Assembly (NCBI RefSeq): GCF_010211755.1
Contig: NZ_PDWR01000007.1
Location: 1 to 64,000, forward strand
Direction of reading: 5' to 3'
DNA length: 64,000 nucleotides
Source: Pseudoxanthomonas sangjuensis
GTDB taxonomy: Bacteria; Pseudomonadota; Gammaproteobacteria; Xanthomonadales; Xanthomonadaceae
The notes under the pieces are model-generated. The model ran no database searches. It was given only the letters and a program-made list of their open reading frames with translations, and was not told where the DNA came from. Made by a program: the position numbers and the translations under genes. Below are positions 51,320 through 59,446 of the stretch, in pieces (position 1 is the first letter of the stretch; every line of letters begins with the position of its first letter).

Positions 51320-52680
51320 CAGCGCAGCGGCTCGCCGCGCGGATACACGCCCGACTTCGGCTCCATCGTCTCGAGGTTCCATTCGGCCTCGACGAAGGCC
51401 TTGCGGGTCGGCTCGTACTTCGGATAGCCGCCGACTTCGTCCTGGCTGTCGATGATCTCGCCGCGACCCTCGATCACGTCGGCGACGATGCGGCGATCGA
51501 CCGGGTCGCGGTCCCACGGCGTGGCGCCGGCCTCGGCGACCACCGCGTCCTGCACCCGCGCCGACGGCAGCAGCTTCACCCCGAACGGCAGCGTTGGCGC
51601 CTGCTTCAACTCGGTGACCTTGATCGGCGCGGTGGTGTAGCGGCCGACCATCGGGATGGTCTGCTCGCCCAGCAGGTCCACGGCGAGGTTGTCCTGCATG
51701 AACACGTCGAGGTCGCCGGAACCGCCGACCATCAGCAGGGCGAGCTTGCGGGTGTCCTTGCCGGCGCGCAGCACGTTGCCGCGGATGACCATCTCGCCCT
51801 TCTCGTAGTCGTGGCCGATCCACTCCTCCGCGATCAGGTTGTAGTGCATCGCCCGCGCGCCGGGGTCGTAGATCAGGTTGTTGACGACCTGGCCGCGCAC
51901 GCCGCCCTTGAACAGCGGATTGCGCTCGTAGTTGTGCGCGTACAGGTTGCCGACGATCAGCACGTCCTGCACGTGGTCGTGGATCAGCGAGCCCTTCGAG
52001 TGCTCGCCCTTGGCGTGGTTGGCGTAGGCCAGGCCCTCGGCGACCAGGTTGTTGCTGAACGTGATGCGGCGCGACGTGCCGTTGCGGAAATTCTCCGCCG
52101 TGTTCGGCCCTTCGGCGAAGCGCGTGCCCGAGGCGGACAGGCCTTCGTCGGTGCCCCAGGTCAGCGAACAGTGGTCGACGATCACGTCGTGCGCGCGCAC
52201 GGTCGAGATGGCGTCGAAATCGTGGCCGGCGAAGCGGCCCAGGCCGCCGTCGCCGGGGCGGACGCGGACGTGGCGCACGATCACGTCGTGGGTGGCGATG
52301 TCGATGCCGCCGCGGATCAGGGTCACCCCCGGGTGCGGCGCGGTCTGTCCGGCGATGGTCAGGAACGGTTCCCTGATGGTGATCGTCTTCAGGCCGAGGT
52401 CGATCACGCCGCCGACCTCGAACACGACGGTGCGCGGCCCCCCGGCGTTGACCGCCTCGGCGAACGAGCCGGGGCCGTCGGCCGCCAGCGTGGTGACGCG
52501 GATGATCCGTCCGCCACGGCCGCCCGGCGTATGCGCGGCCCAGCCCTGCGCGCCGGGGAAGGCCAGCGCCTGCGCGTCCTGCGCCGCCGCGGGCCGGAGC
52601 GGGACCGCCAGCAGCAGGCCGGCGGCGGCGAATGCGGACAGCAGGCGGCCAAGGCCGCGGATCGAACGGGTGATTCGCAT
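51319..52680 (-). CDS. Secreted pectate-lyase-family protein (second lyase)
   Basis: A 453-residue exported right-handed beta-helix protein; the signal peptide ends PAAAQ near residue 34. The N-terminal ALAFPGAQGWAAHTPGGRGG and the helix region VIVDHCSLTWGTDEGLS match the pectate lyase superfamily and differ from the PL1 enzyme at 48363. It is probably a lyase or related polysaccharide-binding enzyme acting on pectin. It is divergent from the FAH-TRAP operon across 154 bases that carry the operator-promoter at 52751-52779. Confidence 0.84.
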   Translation of the reverse strand: MRITRSIRGLGRLLSAFAAAGLLLAVPLRPAAAQDAQALAFPGAQGWAAHTPGGRGGRIIRVTTLAADGPGSFAEAVNAGGPRTVVFEVGGVIDLGLKTITIREPFLTIAGQTAPHPGVTLIRGGIDIATHDVIVRHVRVRPGDGGLGRFAGHDFDAISTVRAHDVIVDHCSLTWGTDEGLSASGTRFAEGPNTAENFRNGTSRRITFSNNLVAEGLAYANHAKGEHSKGSLIHDHVQDVLIVGNLYAHNYERNPLFKGGVRGQVVNNLIYDPGARAMHYNLIAEEWIGHDYEKGEMVIRGNVLRAGKDTRKLALLMVGGSGDLDVFMQDNLAVDLLGEQTIPMVGRYTTAPIKVTELKQAPTLPFGVKLLPSARVQDAVVAEAGATPWDRDPVDRRIVADVIEGRGEIIDSQDEVGGYPKYEPTRKAFVEAEWNLETMEPKSGVYPRGEPLR

Positions 52681-52750
52681 GCGTCTCCCTCCCAGGAGCG
52701 GATTTTCGACGGTGGAGGCCGTGCCGGCGGGTTTTTTGCGGCGGCGCGTA

Positions 52751-52779
52751 TTGCCAATGACACCGGTTTACCATATACA
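52751..52779 (+). promoter_or_regulatory. Promoter with embedded LacI-type operator, FAH-TRAP operon
   Basis: TTGCCA (52751-52756) and TATACA (52774-52779) are separated by exactly 17 bases. That spacer is TGACACCGGTTTACCA (52758-52773) plus one base, so a bound repressor would cover the promoter. The same motif recurs before kduI. Confidence 0.7.
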
Positions 52780-52834
52780 GATCGCCACGCCGGTGTCCAT
52801 CGGCGCCGCAGCAAAAAGAACCGGGAGAAACCGT

Positions 52835-53659
52835 TTGAGCATCCGCGACGGCGCTGCGCAGGCAGCACAGACCGCAAAGGAACGGCACGCCATCGCCGAG
52901 CGCTTCGTACAGGCGCGCCTGCGCGGCGAAGCGCTGCCGGATTTCCCCGGTGCGATCCCGCCGGACCTGGTTTCCGCGTACGCGGTGCAGGACATCGCCA
53001 TCGCGCAGTGGCCGGACGCGGTGGTCGGCTGGAAGGTCGGCTACATCGCGCCGGAACGCCGCGACGCGTCCGGCGACGAGCGCCTGCTCGGCCCGGTGTT
53101 CGCCAAGGCGCTGTGGCCGGCCGCGCCCGGGCTCGAATTCCCGGTCTACGTCGGCGGCTTCGGCGCGGTCGAGGCCGAATACGTGCTGCGCCTCGACGCC
53201 GACGCGCCGGCCGACAAGCTCGACTGGAGCGACGACGAGGCCGGCGCCTTCCCGTCCACGCTGTTCACCGGCATCGAGATCGCCAGCAGCCCGCTGGCCA
53301 CGATCAACCGGCTGGGGCCGTGCGTGGTGGTCTCGGATTTCGGCAACCACAACGGCCTGGTCCTCGGCAGCGAGATCCCGGGCTGGCAGGCGATCCCGGA
53401 AACCGCGCTGACCTGCCGGACCTTCATCGACGGCGTCGAAGTCGGCAGCGGCGGCGCCACCACCCTGCCCGGCGGGCTGCGCGCGGCGTTCGCGTTCGCG
53501 CTGGCGCGTTCGGCCCGGCGCGGGCGCCCGCTGAAGGCCGGCGACCTGGTCGCCACCGGCAACGCCACCGGCATCCACGACATCGCGGTCGGGCAGACCG
53601 CGACCGTCCGCTTCGACGGCCATGGCGAAATTTCCTGCACCGCGGCCGCCGCGCCCTGA
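52835..53659 (+). CDS. FAH-family hydratase/hydrolase (2-keto-4-pentenoate hydratase-like)
   Basis: A 274-residue protein of the fumarylacetoacetate hydrolase/MhpD superfamily. Blocks such as AERFVQARLRGEALP, VVGWKVGYIAPE, FGAVEAEYVLRL (acidic metal ligands) and GDLVATGNATGIHDI are visible. The start is a TTG at 52835 with CGGGAG eight bases upstream; no ATG or GTG lies near. It is the first gene of an operon with the TRAP transporter, so it may act on an unsaturated keto acid from pectin or another imported acid. The exact reaction cannot be assigned. Confidence 0.78.
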   Translation: MSIRDGAAQAAQTAKERHAIAERFVQARLRGEALPDFPGAIPPDLVSAYAVQDIAIAQWPDAVVGWKVGYIAPERRDASGDERLLGPVFAKALWPAAPGLEFPVYVGGFGAVEAEYVLRLDADAPADKLDWSDDEAGAFPSTLFTGIEIASSPLATINRLGPCVVVSDFGNHNGLVLGSEIPGWQAIPETALTCRTFIDGVEVGSGGATTLPGGLRAAFAFALARSARRGRPLKAGDLVATGNATGIHDIAVGQTATVRFDGHGEISCTAAAAP

Positions 53660-53693
53660 CGCGGCGACGGAAAGGAACGCGCGGGAGGGCGCG

Positions 53694-54695
53694 ATGATCA
53701 CTCGCAGGCACTTCCTCGGCGCCGCGGTCGGCGCCGCCGCAACGACCGCGCTGGCGGCGTGCGCGCGCGGCGCGGCGCAGGCCGGCGGCGCGCGCGTGCT
53801 GACCGCCACCGACGTGCACGTCAGCGACTACCCGACCGTCGCCGCGGTGCGCTGGATCGGCGAGACGCTGCAGCGCGAAACCGGCGGCGCGCTGGGCATC
53901 AGGCTGTACCACTCCGGCCAGCTGGGGCGCGAATCCGAGGCCATCGACATGGCCCGCTTCGGCGCCATCGACATCACCCGGGTCTATTCCGGCGCGCTGA
54001 ACAACGCCTTCCCGCTGACCCGGGCGCTGTGCCTGCCGTACGCGTTCGACTCGGTCGCGCACATGCGCCGGGCGATGGACGAAGGCGTGGGCGACGCGGT
54101 GCTGCGCGGCTTCGAGCAACGCGGCCTGGTCGGCCTGGCGATCTACGACTCCGGCGCGCGCTGCTTCTACAACACCCGGCGCCCGATCGTGGAGCCGCAC
54201 GACCTGCACGGGCTGAAGATCCGCGTGCCGGTCTCGGACATCTTCATCCGCATGCTGCGCGACTTCGGCGCCAATCCGACCCCGCTGTCGCTGGGCGAGG
54301 TGTTCAGCGGCATGGAGACGCACATGATCGACGGCGCCGAGAACAACATCCGCAGCTTCCATTCCAGCCGCCACTTCGAGGCCGCGCACTACTGGTCGCG
54401 CAGCGAGCATTCCTACGCGCCGGACGTGCTGCTGGTGTCGCGGCGCAGCTTCGATGCGCTCTCGCCGCGCGAGCGCGGGTTGCTGGTGGAAACCGCGCGC
54501 GAGTCGGTCAAGGTGATGCGCGGGCTGTGGGACGAATCGGAAAGCAAGGCGCTGCAGGCGGTGCGGGAGCACGGCGTGGAATTCAACGACGTCGACCTCG
54601 CCGCGTTCCGCGCGGCCGCGCGGCCGCTGCTGGACGAATACCGCCGCGATGCCGCCATCGACGCGCTGTACCGGCGCATCCGCGAACTGGCCTGA
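53694..54695 (+). CDS. TRAP transporter substrate-binding protein, DctP type, Tat-lipoprotein signal
   Basis: Solute receptor of a TRAP transporter, 333 residues. The N-terminus combines a twin-arginine motif (R4-R5-H-F-L-G) with a lipobox L20-A-A-C23, predicting Tat export and lipid anchoring. The carboxylate-binding Arg is in GLKIRVPVSD, and the DctP signature region is LSLGEVFSGMETHMIDGAENN. The ATG at 53694 has GGGAGGG upstream. It is followed eight bases later by dctQ. Context with kduI and kduD suggests a uronate-type substrate. Confidence 0.87.
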   Translation: MITRRHFLGAAVGAAATTALAACARGAAQAGGARVLTATDVHVSDYPTVAAVRWIGETLQRETGGALGIRLYHSGQLGRESEAIDMARFGAIDITRVYSGALNNAFPLTRALCLPYAFDSVAHMRRAMDEGVGDAVLRGFEQRGLVGLAIYDSGARCFYNTRRPIVEPHDLHGLKIRVPVSDIFIRMLRDFGANPTPLSLGEVFSGMETHMIDGAENNIRSFHSSRHFEAAHYWSRSEHSYAPDVLLVSRRSFDALSPRERGLLVETARESVKVMRGLWDESESKALQAVREHGVEFNDVDLAAFRAAARPLLDEYRRDAAIDALYRRIRELA

Positions 54696-54703
54696 GGAAC
54701 CCC

Positions 54704-55219
54704 ATGTCGGACGCCACCACGCCCACGGCCCCGGCTTCGTCGCTGCAAGGCGCGATGGACCGGCTTTCCCGCATCGTCGTCGGCCTCGCCGCGGCCGCGC
54801 TGCTCGGCCTGGTGCTGGTGCAGGGCTGGCAGGTGATCGCGCGCTACGTGCTCAACGATTCGCCGAGCTGGACCGAGCCGGTCACCGTGCTGCTGCTGAG
54901 CACGACGATGAGCCTGGGCGCCGCCGCGGGCGTGCACGAGCGCCGCCACTTCAGCTTCGCGCTGCTCGCCGAAGCGCTGTCGCCCGGCCTGCGCCACGCG
55001 ATGCACCTGCTGGCGCAGCTGGCCGTGGTGCTGATCGGCGCGGTGCTCGCCTGGTGGGGCACGGTGCTGTTCGCCGACGGCCTCGGCATCCGCGCCGCCG
55101 GCGCGGCGCTGCCGCAGAGCGCGAACTACCTGCCGATGGCGGTCGGCGGCGCGCTGATGGCGCTGTTCGCCGCCGTGCAGCTGGCGGGCGAATTTCGCGG
55201 CGACGGGGGCGCGCACTGA
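54704..55219 (+). CDS. TRAP transporter small membrane subunit, DctQ type
   Basis: A 171-residue integral membrane protein with four TM helices, the typical DctQ topology. The motif QVIARYVLNDSPSWTEPV is characteristic of the family. It pairs with the large subunit encoded two bases downstream and with the DctP receptor upstream to form a sodium-driven importer in the inner membrane. Confidence 0.88.
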   Translation: MSDATTPTAPASSLQGAMDRLSRIVVGLAAAALLGLVLVQGWQVIARYVLNDSPSWTEPVTVLLLSTTMSLGAAAGVHERRHFSFALLAEALSPGLRHAMHLLAQLAVVLIGAVLAWWGTVLFADGLGIRAAGAALPQSANYLPMAVGGALMALFAAVQLAGEFRGDGGAH

Positions 55220-55220
55220 C

Positions 55221-56504
55221 ATGGGCATCGCGATCCTGTTCCTCGTCTTCGCGGTCCTGCTGGCGATCGGCGTGCCGGTCGCGTTCGCGCTGGCCGCGGC
55301 GGCGCTGGCCACGCTGTTCTACCTCGACCTGCCGCCGGTGGTGCTGGTGCAGCAGCTCGCGGCCGGCACCGGCTCGGCTTCGCTGATTGCGATTCCGCTG
55401 TTCGTGTTCGCCGGCGAACTGATGCTGCGCGGCGGCATCTCCGAACGCCTGATCGCGCTCGCCGCGTCGCTGGTCGGCCGCCTGCGCGGCGGCCTCGGCC
55501 AGGTCAGCATCCTGTCGTCGCTGTTCTTCGGCGGCGTGTCGGGTTCGGCCATCGCCGACGTGTCCGCGGTCGGCGGCACGATGATCCCGCAGATGGTCAA
55601 GCGCGGCTACGACCGCGACTTCGCCGTCAACGTCAGCATCACCGCGGCGCTGGTCGCCCTGCTGGTGCCGCCCTCGCACAACCTGATCCTGTACTCAGCC
55701 GCGGCCGGCGGCGGCCTGTCGATCGCCGACCTGTTCGCCGCCGGCATCGTGCCGGCGCTGCTGATGACCGTGGTGCTGATGCTCACCGGCTACCTGGTCG
55801 CGCGCCGCCGCGGCTATGGCGTCGAACCCTTTCCCGGCATGCGCGCGCTGCTGTTGCGCCTGGTGTCGGCGCTGCCCGGCCTGGGCCTGGTCGCGCTGAT
55901 CTTCGTCGGCATCCGCGCCGGCATCTTCACCGCGGTGGAAAGCGCGGCGATCGCCGTGGTCTACGCGCTCGCCGTCACCGGTCTGCTGTACCGGCAACTG
56001 CGCGGCGCCGAATTCATCGCCGCGGTAACCCACGCCGCGCGCACCTCCGGCGCGATCCTGTTCGTGATCGCGGCGGCGGCGGCGTTCGGCTGGCTGCTGG
56101 CCTACCTTCAGGTGCCGGCGGCGACGGTGCAGGCGCTGCAGTCGGTCGCCGACGACAAGGCCGCCGTGCTGCTGCTGATCGTGGTCTCGCTGCTGCTGCT
56201 GGGCACCTTCATGGACCTGGCGCCGCTGATCCTGATCTGCACGCCGATCTTCCTGCCGGTGGCGAAGGCCTACGGCATCGACCCGATCCACTTCGGCCTG
56301 GTGCTGGTGCTGGCCGGCGGCCTCGGCCTGGTCACGCCGCCGGTGGGCAGCGTGCTGTTCATCGGCGCCGCGATCGGCAAGATCGGCATCGGCCAGGCCT
56401 TGCGCACGATCTGGCCATTCTGGCTGGCCGGCCTGGCCGTGCTACTGGTCGTGGCGTTCTTCCCGCAGCTGTCGCTGTGGCTGCCGGCGCTGCTGAAGTC
56501 GTAG
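55221..56504 (+). CDS. TRAP transporter large permease subunit, DctM type
   Basis: A 427-residue permease with about twelve TM helices. The family segments FAGELMLRGGISERLIALA, FFGGVSGSAIADVSAVG and LVPPSHNLILYS are plainly present. It transports the solute captured by DctP, using an ion gradient. It starts one base after the dctQ stop and is followed 73 bases later by the LacI regulator. Confidence 0.93.
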   Translation: MGIAILFLVFAVLLAIGVPVAFALAAAALATLFYLDLPPVVLVQQLAAGTGSASLIAIPLFVFAGELMLRGGISERLIALAASLVGRLRGGLGQVSILSSLFFGGVSGSAIADVSAVGGTMIPQMVKRGYDRDFAVNVSITAALVALLVPPSHNLILYSAAAGGGLSIADLFAAGIVPALLMTVVLMLTGYLVARRRGYGVEPFPGMRALLLRLVSALPGLGLVALIFVGIRAGIFTAVESAAIAVVYALAVTGLLYRQLRGAEFIAAVTHAARTSGAILFVIAAAAAFGWLLAYLQVPAATVQALQSVADDKAAVLLLIVVSLLLLGTFMDLAPLILICTPIFLPVAKAYGIDPIHFGLVLVLAGGLGLVTPPVGSVLFIGAAIGKIGIGQALRTIWPFWLAGLAVLLVVAFFPQLSLWLPALLKS

Positions 56505-56577
56505 GACGGGCGGGGCGGGTTGTCCCCCGGTAGGCCGCAGGCTCTAGAATCCCCCCCATACCCACGGCGCGACGACC

Positions 56578-57627
56578 ATGCCAGGACGCAAGAAGACCAC
56601 GACGCCCGCCACCGCCGCTTCCGGCAAGGCCGCCACGATCAACGACATCGCGCGCCTGTCCGGGGTGTCGAAGAAGACCGTCTCGCGGATCATCAACAAC
56701 TCGCCGCTGGTGCGGAAGGACACCCGCGAGCGGGTCGAGGCGCTGATGCGCGAGGTCGGCTACGCGCCCGACCCGATGGCGCGCGCGCTGGCGTTCCGCA
56801 AGTCGTTCCTGATCGGCATGGTCTACGACAACCCGACCGCGCAGTTCATCGTCGACATGCAGTACGGCGCGCTCGACCACCTGCGCGGCTCCGGCTTCGA
56901 GCTGGTGGTGCACCCCTGCGACAGCCGCGACCCCGCCTACATCGACGGCGTGCGCCGCTTCGTGCAGCAGCAGAAACTGTACGGGGTGATGCTGGTGCCG
57001 CGCGTGTCCGAGGATCCCGCGCTGGCCGAGATGCTCGGCGAGATCGGCTGCCGCTATGTGCGCATCGCCGCGGTTTCGATGGACCGGCCCGAGCGCATGC
57101 TGGTCACCCACGACCACGACGGCGCGGCGGAAGTCGCCAACTACCTGACCTCGCTCGGCCACCGCGACATCGCGGTGATCGCCGGCCCGCGCGGCTACCG
57201 TTCCGCAGTGGAGCGCACCAACGGCCTGGTCGAAGGCCTGCGCAAGCGCGGCATCGACCTGCCGAAGCAGCGCGTGGTCGAGGCCGGCTACACCTTCGAA
57301 TCCGGCGTCGCCGCGGCCGAGAAGCTGCTGTCGGCGAAGCCGCGGCCCAGCGCGATCTTCTGCGAGAACGACGAGATGGCCGCCGGCGTGTACCGCGTCG
57401 CGCTGCGCGCGGGGATCAGCATCCCGCGCGAGTTGTCGGTGGTCGGCTACGACGACAGCCCGCTGGCCTCGCGGCTGTGGCCGCCGCTGACCTCGGTGCG
57501 CCGCGACACCCGCGACACCGGCCGCCTCGCCGCGGCCATGCTGACCCGGCCCGAGGACGCGCCGGTGCAGACCGCCAGCGTGCGCCCGCACCTGGTCATC
57601 CGCGATTCCTGCCAGCCACCGGAATAA
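56578..57627 (+). CDS. LacI-family regulator of the pectin/uronate locus
   Basis: A 349-residue repressor. The HTH TINDIARLSGVSKKTVSRII is followed by the hinge, and then the periplasmic-binding-like ligand domain (GMVYDNPTAQFIVDMQYGAL, DGAAEVANYLTSLGHRDIAV, SVVGYDDSPLASRLWPPLTS). It lies between the TRAP genes and kduI. Operator-like copies with an ACCGGT-type centre, as LacI proteins prefer, sit on promoters on both sides, so it is the likely local repressor. The inducer is probably a pectin breakdown intermediate. TAGAAT at 56545-56550 may be its -10 box. Confidence 0.88.
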   Translation: MPGRKKTTTPATAASGKAATINDIARLSGVSKKTVSRIINNSPLVRKDTRERVEALMREVGYAPDPMARALAFRKSFLIGMVYDNPTAQFIVDMQYGALDHLRGSGFELVVHPCDSRDPAYIDGVRRFVQQQKLYGVMLVPRVSEDPALAEMLGEIGCRYVRIAAVSMDRPERMLVTHDHDGAAEVANYLTSLGHRDIAVIAGPRGYRSAVERTNGLVEGLRKRGIDLPKQRVVEAGYTFESGVAAAEKLLSAKPRPSAIFCENDEMAAGVYRVALRAGISIPRELSVVGYDDSPLASRLWPPLTSVRRDTRDTGRLAAAMLTRPEDAPVQTASVRPHLVIRDSCQPPE

Positions 57628-57676
57628 CCGCGCCGCCGCGCCCCTGCGCGATGCGCGGCCGTTTCCGCATCGCGCA

Positions 57677-57706
57677 ATGACACCGGTTACCATGACCCGC
57701 TAGAAT
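57677..57706 (+). promoter_or_regulatory. Promoter and LacI-type operator upstream of kduI
   Basis: ATGACA (57677-57682, five of six to the -35 consensus) and TAGAAT (57701-57706, -10) are 18 bases apart. The operator TGACACCGGTTACCA (57678-57692) covers the -35 and part of the spacer. It matches the site at 52758 except for one extra T there. Confidence 0.72.
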
Positions 57707-57739
57707 CCACGCAACCGCAGCTCCCCCCGGAGAAAGTCC

Positions 57740-58585
57740 ATGTTCCGCAAGACCTACCACGCCACCCATCCCGACATGATGGCCGGGGCCAGCAACGACC
57801 AGCTGCGCGACCGCTACCTGGTCCCGGACCTGTTCGTCGCCGACTCGGTGCAGCTGAACTATTCGCACAACGAGCGCTTCGTGATCGGCGGCGCCGCGCC
57901 GGTGAACGGACCGGTCGAACTGCCGAAACAGGCCGAGCCCGCCTCGGCCGCCGGCAAGCCCTTCCTCGAGCGCCGCGAACTGGGCGTGGTCAACGTCGGC
58001 GCCGGCAGCGGCACCGTCAGCGTCGACGGCACCGCGTTCAAGCTGGCGCCGAAGGACGGCCTGTACGTGCCGATGGGCAGCGAAGTGAGCTTCGCCTCCG
58101 ACGACGCGGCGAACCCGGCGAAGTACTACCTCGCCTCGACCCCGGCGCACGCGCGCCACGAGGCGAAGCAGATCTCGATCAAGGACGCGGTGCCGCTGGA
58201 GCGCGGCGCGCTGGAGACCAGCAACGAACGCACCATCTACCAGTACATCGTCCCGGCCACGGTGAAGTCGTGCCAGCTGCTGCTCGGCCTGACCATCCTC
58301 AAGCCGGGCAGCGTCTGGAACACCATGCCGCCGCACCTGCACGACCGCCGCAGCGAGGTCTACTTCTACTTCGACCTCGGCGACAACGACCGCGTCTACC
58401 ACTTCATGGGCGAGCCGGACGCGCAGCGCCACATCGTCGTCGCCAACGACGAGGCGGTGGTGTCGCCGCCGTGGTCGATCCACATGGGCTCGGGCACCAG
58501 CAACTACTGCTTCATCTGGGCGATGGGCGGCGAGAACCTCGACTACACCGACATGCACGTGCTGGACATCTGCCAGCTGAAGTGA
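57740..58585 (+). CDS. kduI: 5-keto-4-deoxyuronate isomerase
   Basis: A 281-residue Zn-dependent cupin isomerase converting 5-keto-4-deoxyuronate to 2,5-diketo-3-deoxygluconate in the pectin pathway. The metal site is [17 protein letters not shown], and the N-terminus ([20 protein letters not shown]) is diagnostic for KduI. The ATG at 57740 follows GGAGAAAG. It is the first gene of the kduI-kduD unit, under the operator-promoter at 57677-57706. Confidence 0.95.
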   Translation: MFRKTYHATHPDMMAGASNDQLRDRYLVPDLFVADSVQLNYSHNERFVIGGAAPVNGPVELPKQAEPASAAGKPFLERRELGVVNVGAGSGTVSVDGTAFKLAPKDGLYVPMGSEVSFASDDAANPAKYYLASTPAHARHEAKQISIKDAVPLERGALETSNERTIYQYIVPATVKSCQLLLGLTILKPGSVWNTMPPHLHDRRSEVYFYFDLGDNDRVYHFMGEPDAQRHIVVANDEAVVSPPWSIHMGSGTSNYCFIWAMGGENLDYTDMHVLDICQLK

Positions 58586-58625
58586 CCGAAACGCCCACCG
58601 CACCCACGAACCGAGGGAATCGAAG

Positions 58626-59384
58626 ATGGCAAGCAACCCGTTCAGTCTGGAAGGCAAGGTCGCGCTGGTCACCGGCGCCAACACCGGCCTCGGCCAGGGC
58701 ATCGCGCTGGCGCTGGCCGAAGCCGGCGCCGACATCGCCGGCGCCGGCATCGTGCCGGCCGACGAAACCGGCGAGAAGGTGCGCGCGCTTGGCCGCCGCT
58801 TCGTCAACATCCAGGCCAACCTGATCACGATCGAACCGGTCGGGCGCATCGTCGAGGAAACCGTGGCCGGCCTCGGCCGCCTCGACATCCTGGTCAACAA
58901 CGCCGGCCTGATCCGCCGCGCCGACGCGGTGGATTTCAGTGAGAAGGACTGGGACGACGTCATGAACGTCAACATCAAGTCCGCGTTCTTCATGGCCCAG
59001 GCCGCAGGCCGGCATTTCATCGCCAACGGCGGCGGCAAGATCGTCAACATCGCCTCGATGCTGTCGTTCCAGGGCGGCATCCGCGTGCCTTCGTACACCG
59101 CCAGCAAGAGCGGCATCGCCGGCATCACCCGCCTGCTGGCCAACGAATGGGCCAGCAAGGGCATCAACATCAACGCGATCGCGCCCGGCTACATGGCCAC
59201 CGACAACACCGCGCAGCTGCGCGCCGACGAGGAACGCAGCAAGGCGATCCTCGACCGCATCCCCGCGGGGCGCTGGGGCATCCCGGCCGACCTCGGCGGC
59301 GCGGCGGTGTTCCTCGCCTCGCGCGCGTCGGACTACGTCAACGGCGCGATCATTCCCGTCGACGGCGGCTGGCTGGCGCGCTGA
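58626..59384 (+). CDS. kduD: 2-keto-3-deoxygluconate dehydrogenase
   Basis: SDR-family enzyme (252 residues) that reduces 2,5-diketo-3-deoxygluconate to 2-keto-3-deoxygluconate, the substrate of KdgK. The Rossmann motif ALVTGANTGLGQGIALALAE, NNAGLIRRAD, the catalytic Ser in IASMLSFQGG and YTASKSG are present. It is 40 bases after kduI and is followed by the acetylesterase-cupin gene 62 bases downstream. Confidence 0.94.
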   Translation: MASNPFSLEGKVALVTGANTGLGQGIALALAEAGADIAGAGIVPADETGEKVRALGRRFVNIQANLITIEPVGRIVEETVAGLGRLDILVNNAGLIRRADAVDFSEKDWDDVMNVNIKSAFFMAQAAGRHFIANGGGKIVNIASMLSFQGGIRVPSYTASKSGIAGITRLLANEWASKGININAIAPGYMATDNTAQLRADEERSKAILDRIPAGRWGIPADLGGAAVFLASRASDYVNGAIIPVDGGWLAR

Positions 59385-59446
59385 CCGTTCGCGCCGCGGC
59401 CACGCCCCCGCGGGGAAAAGGCCTGCGGCAATTTCCGGAGATCGTC

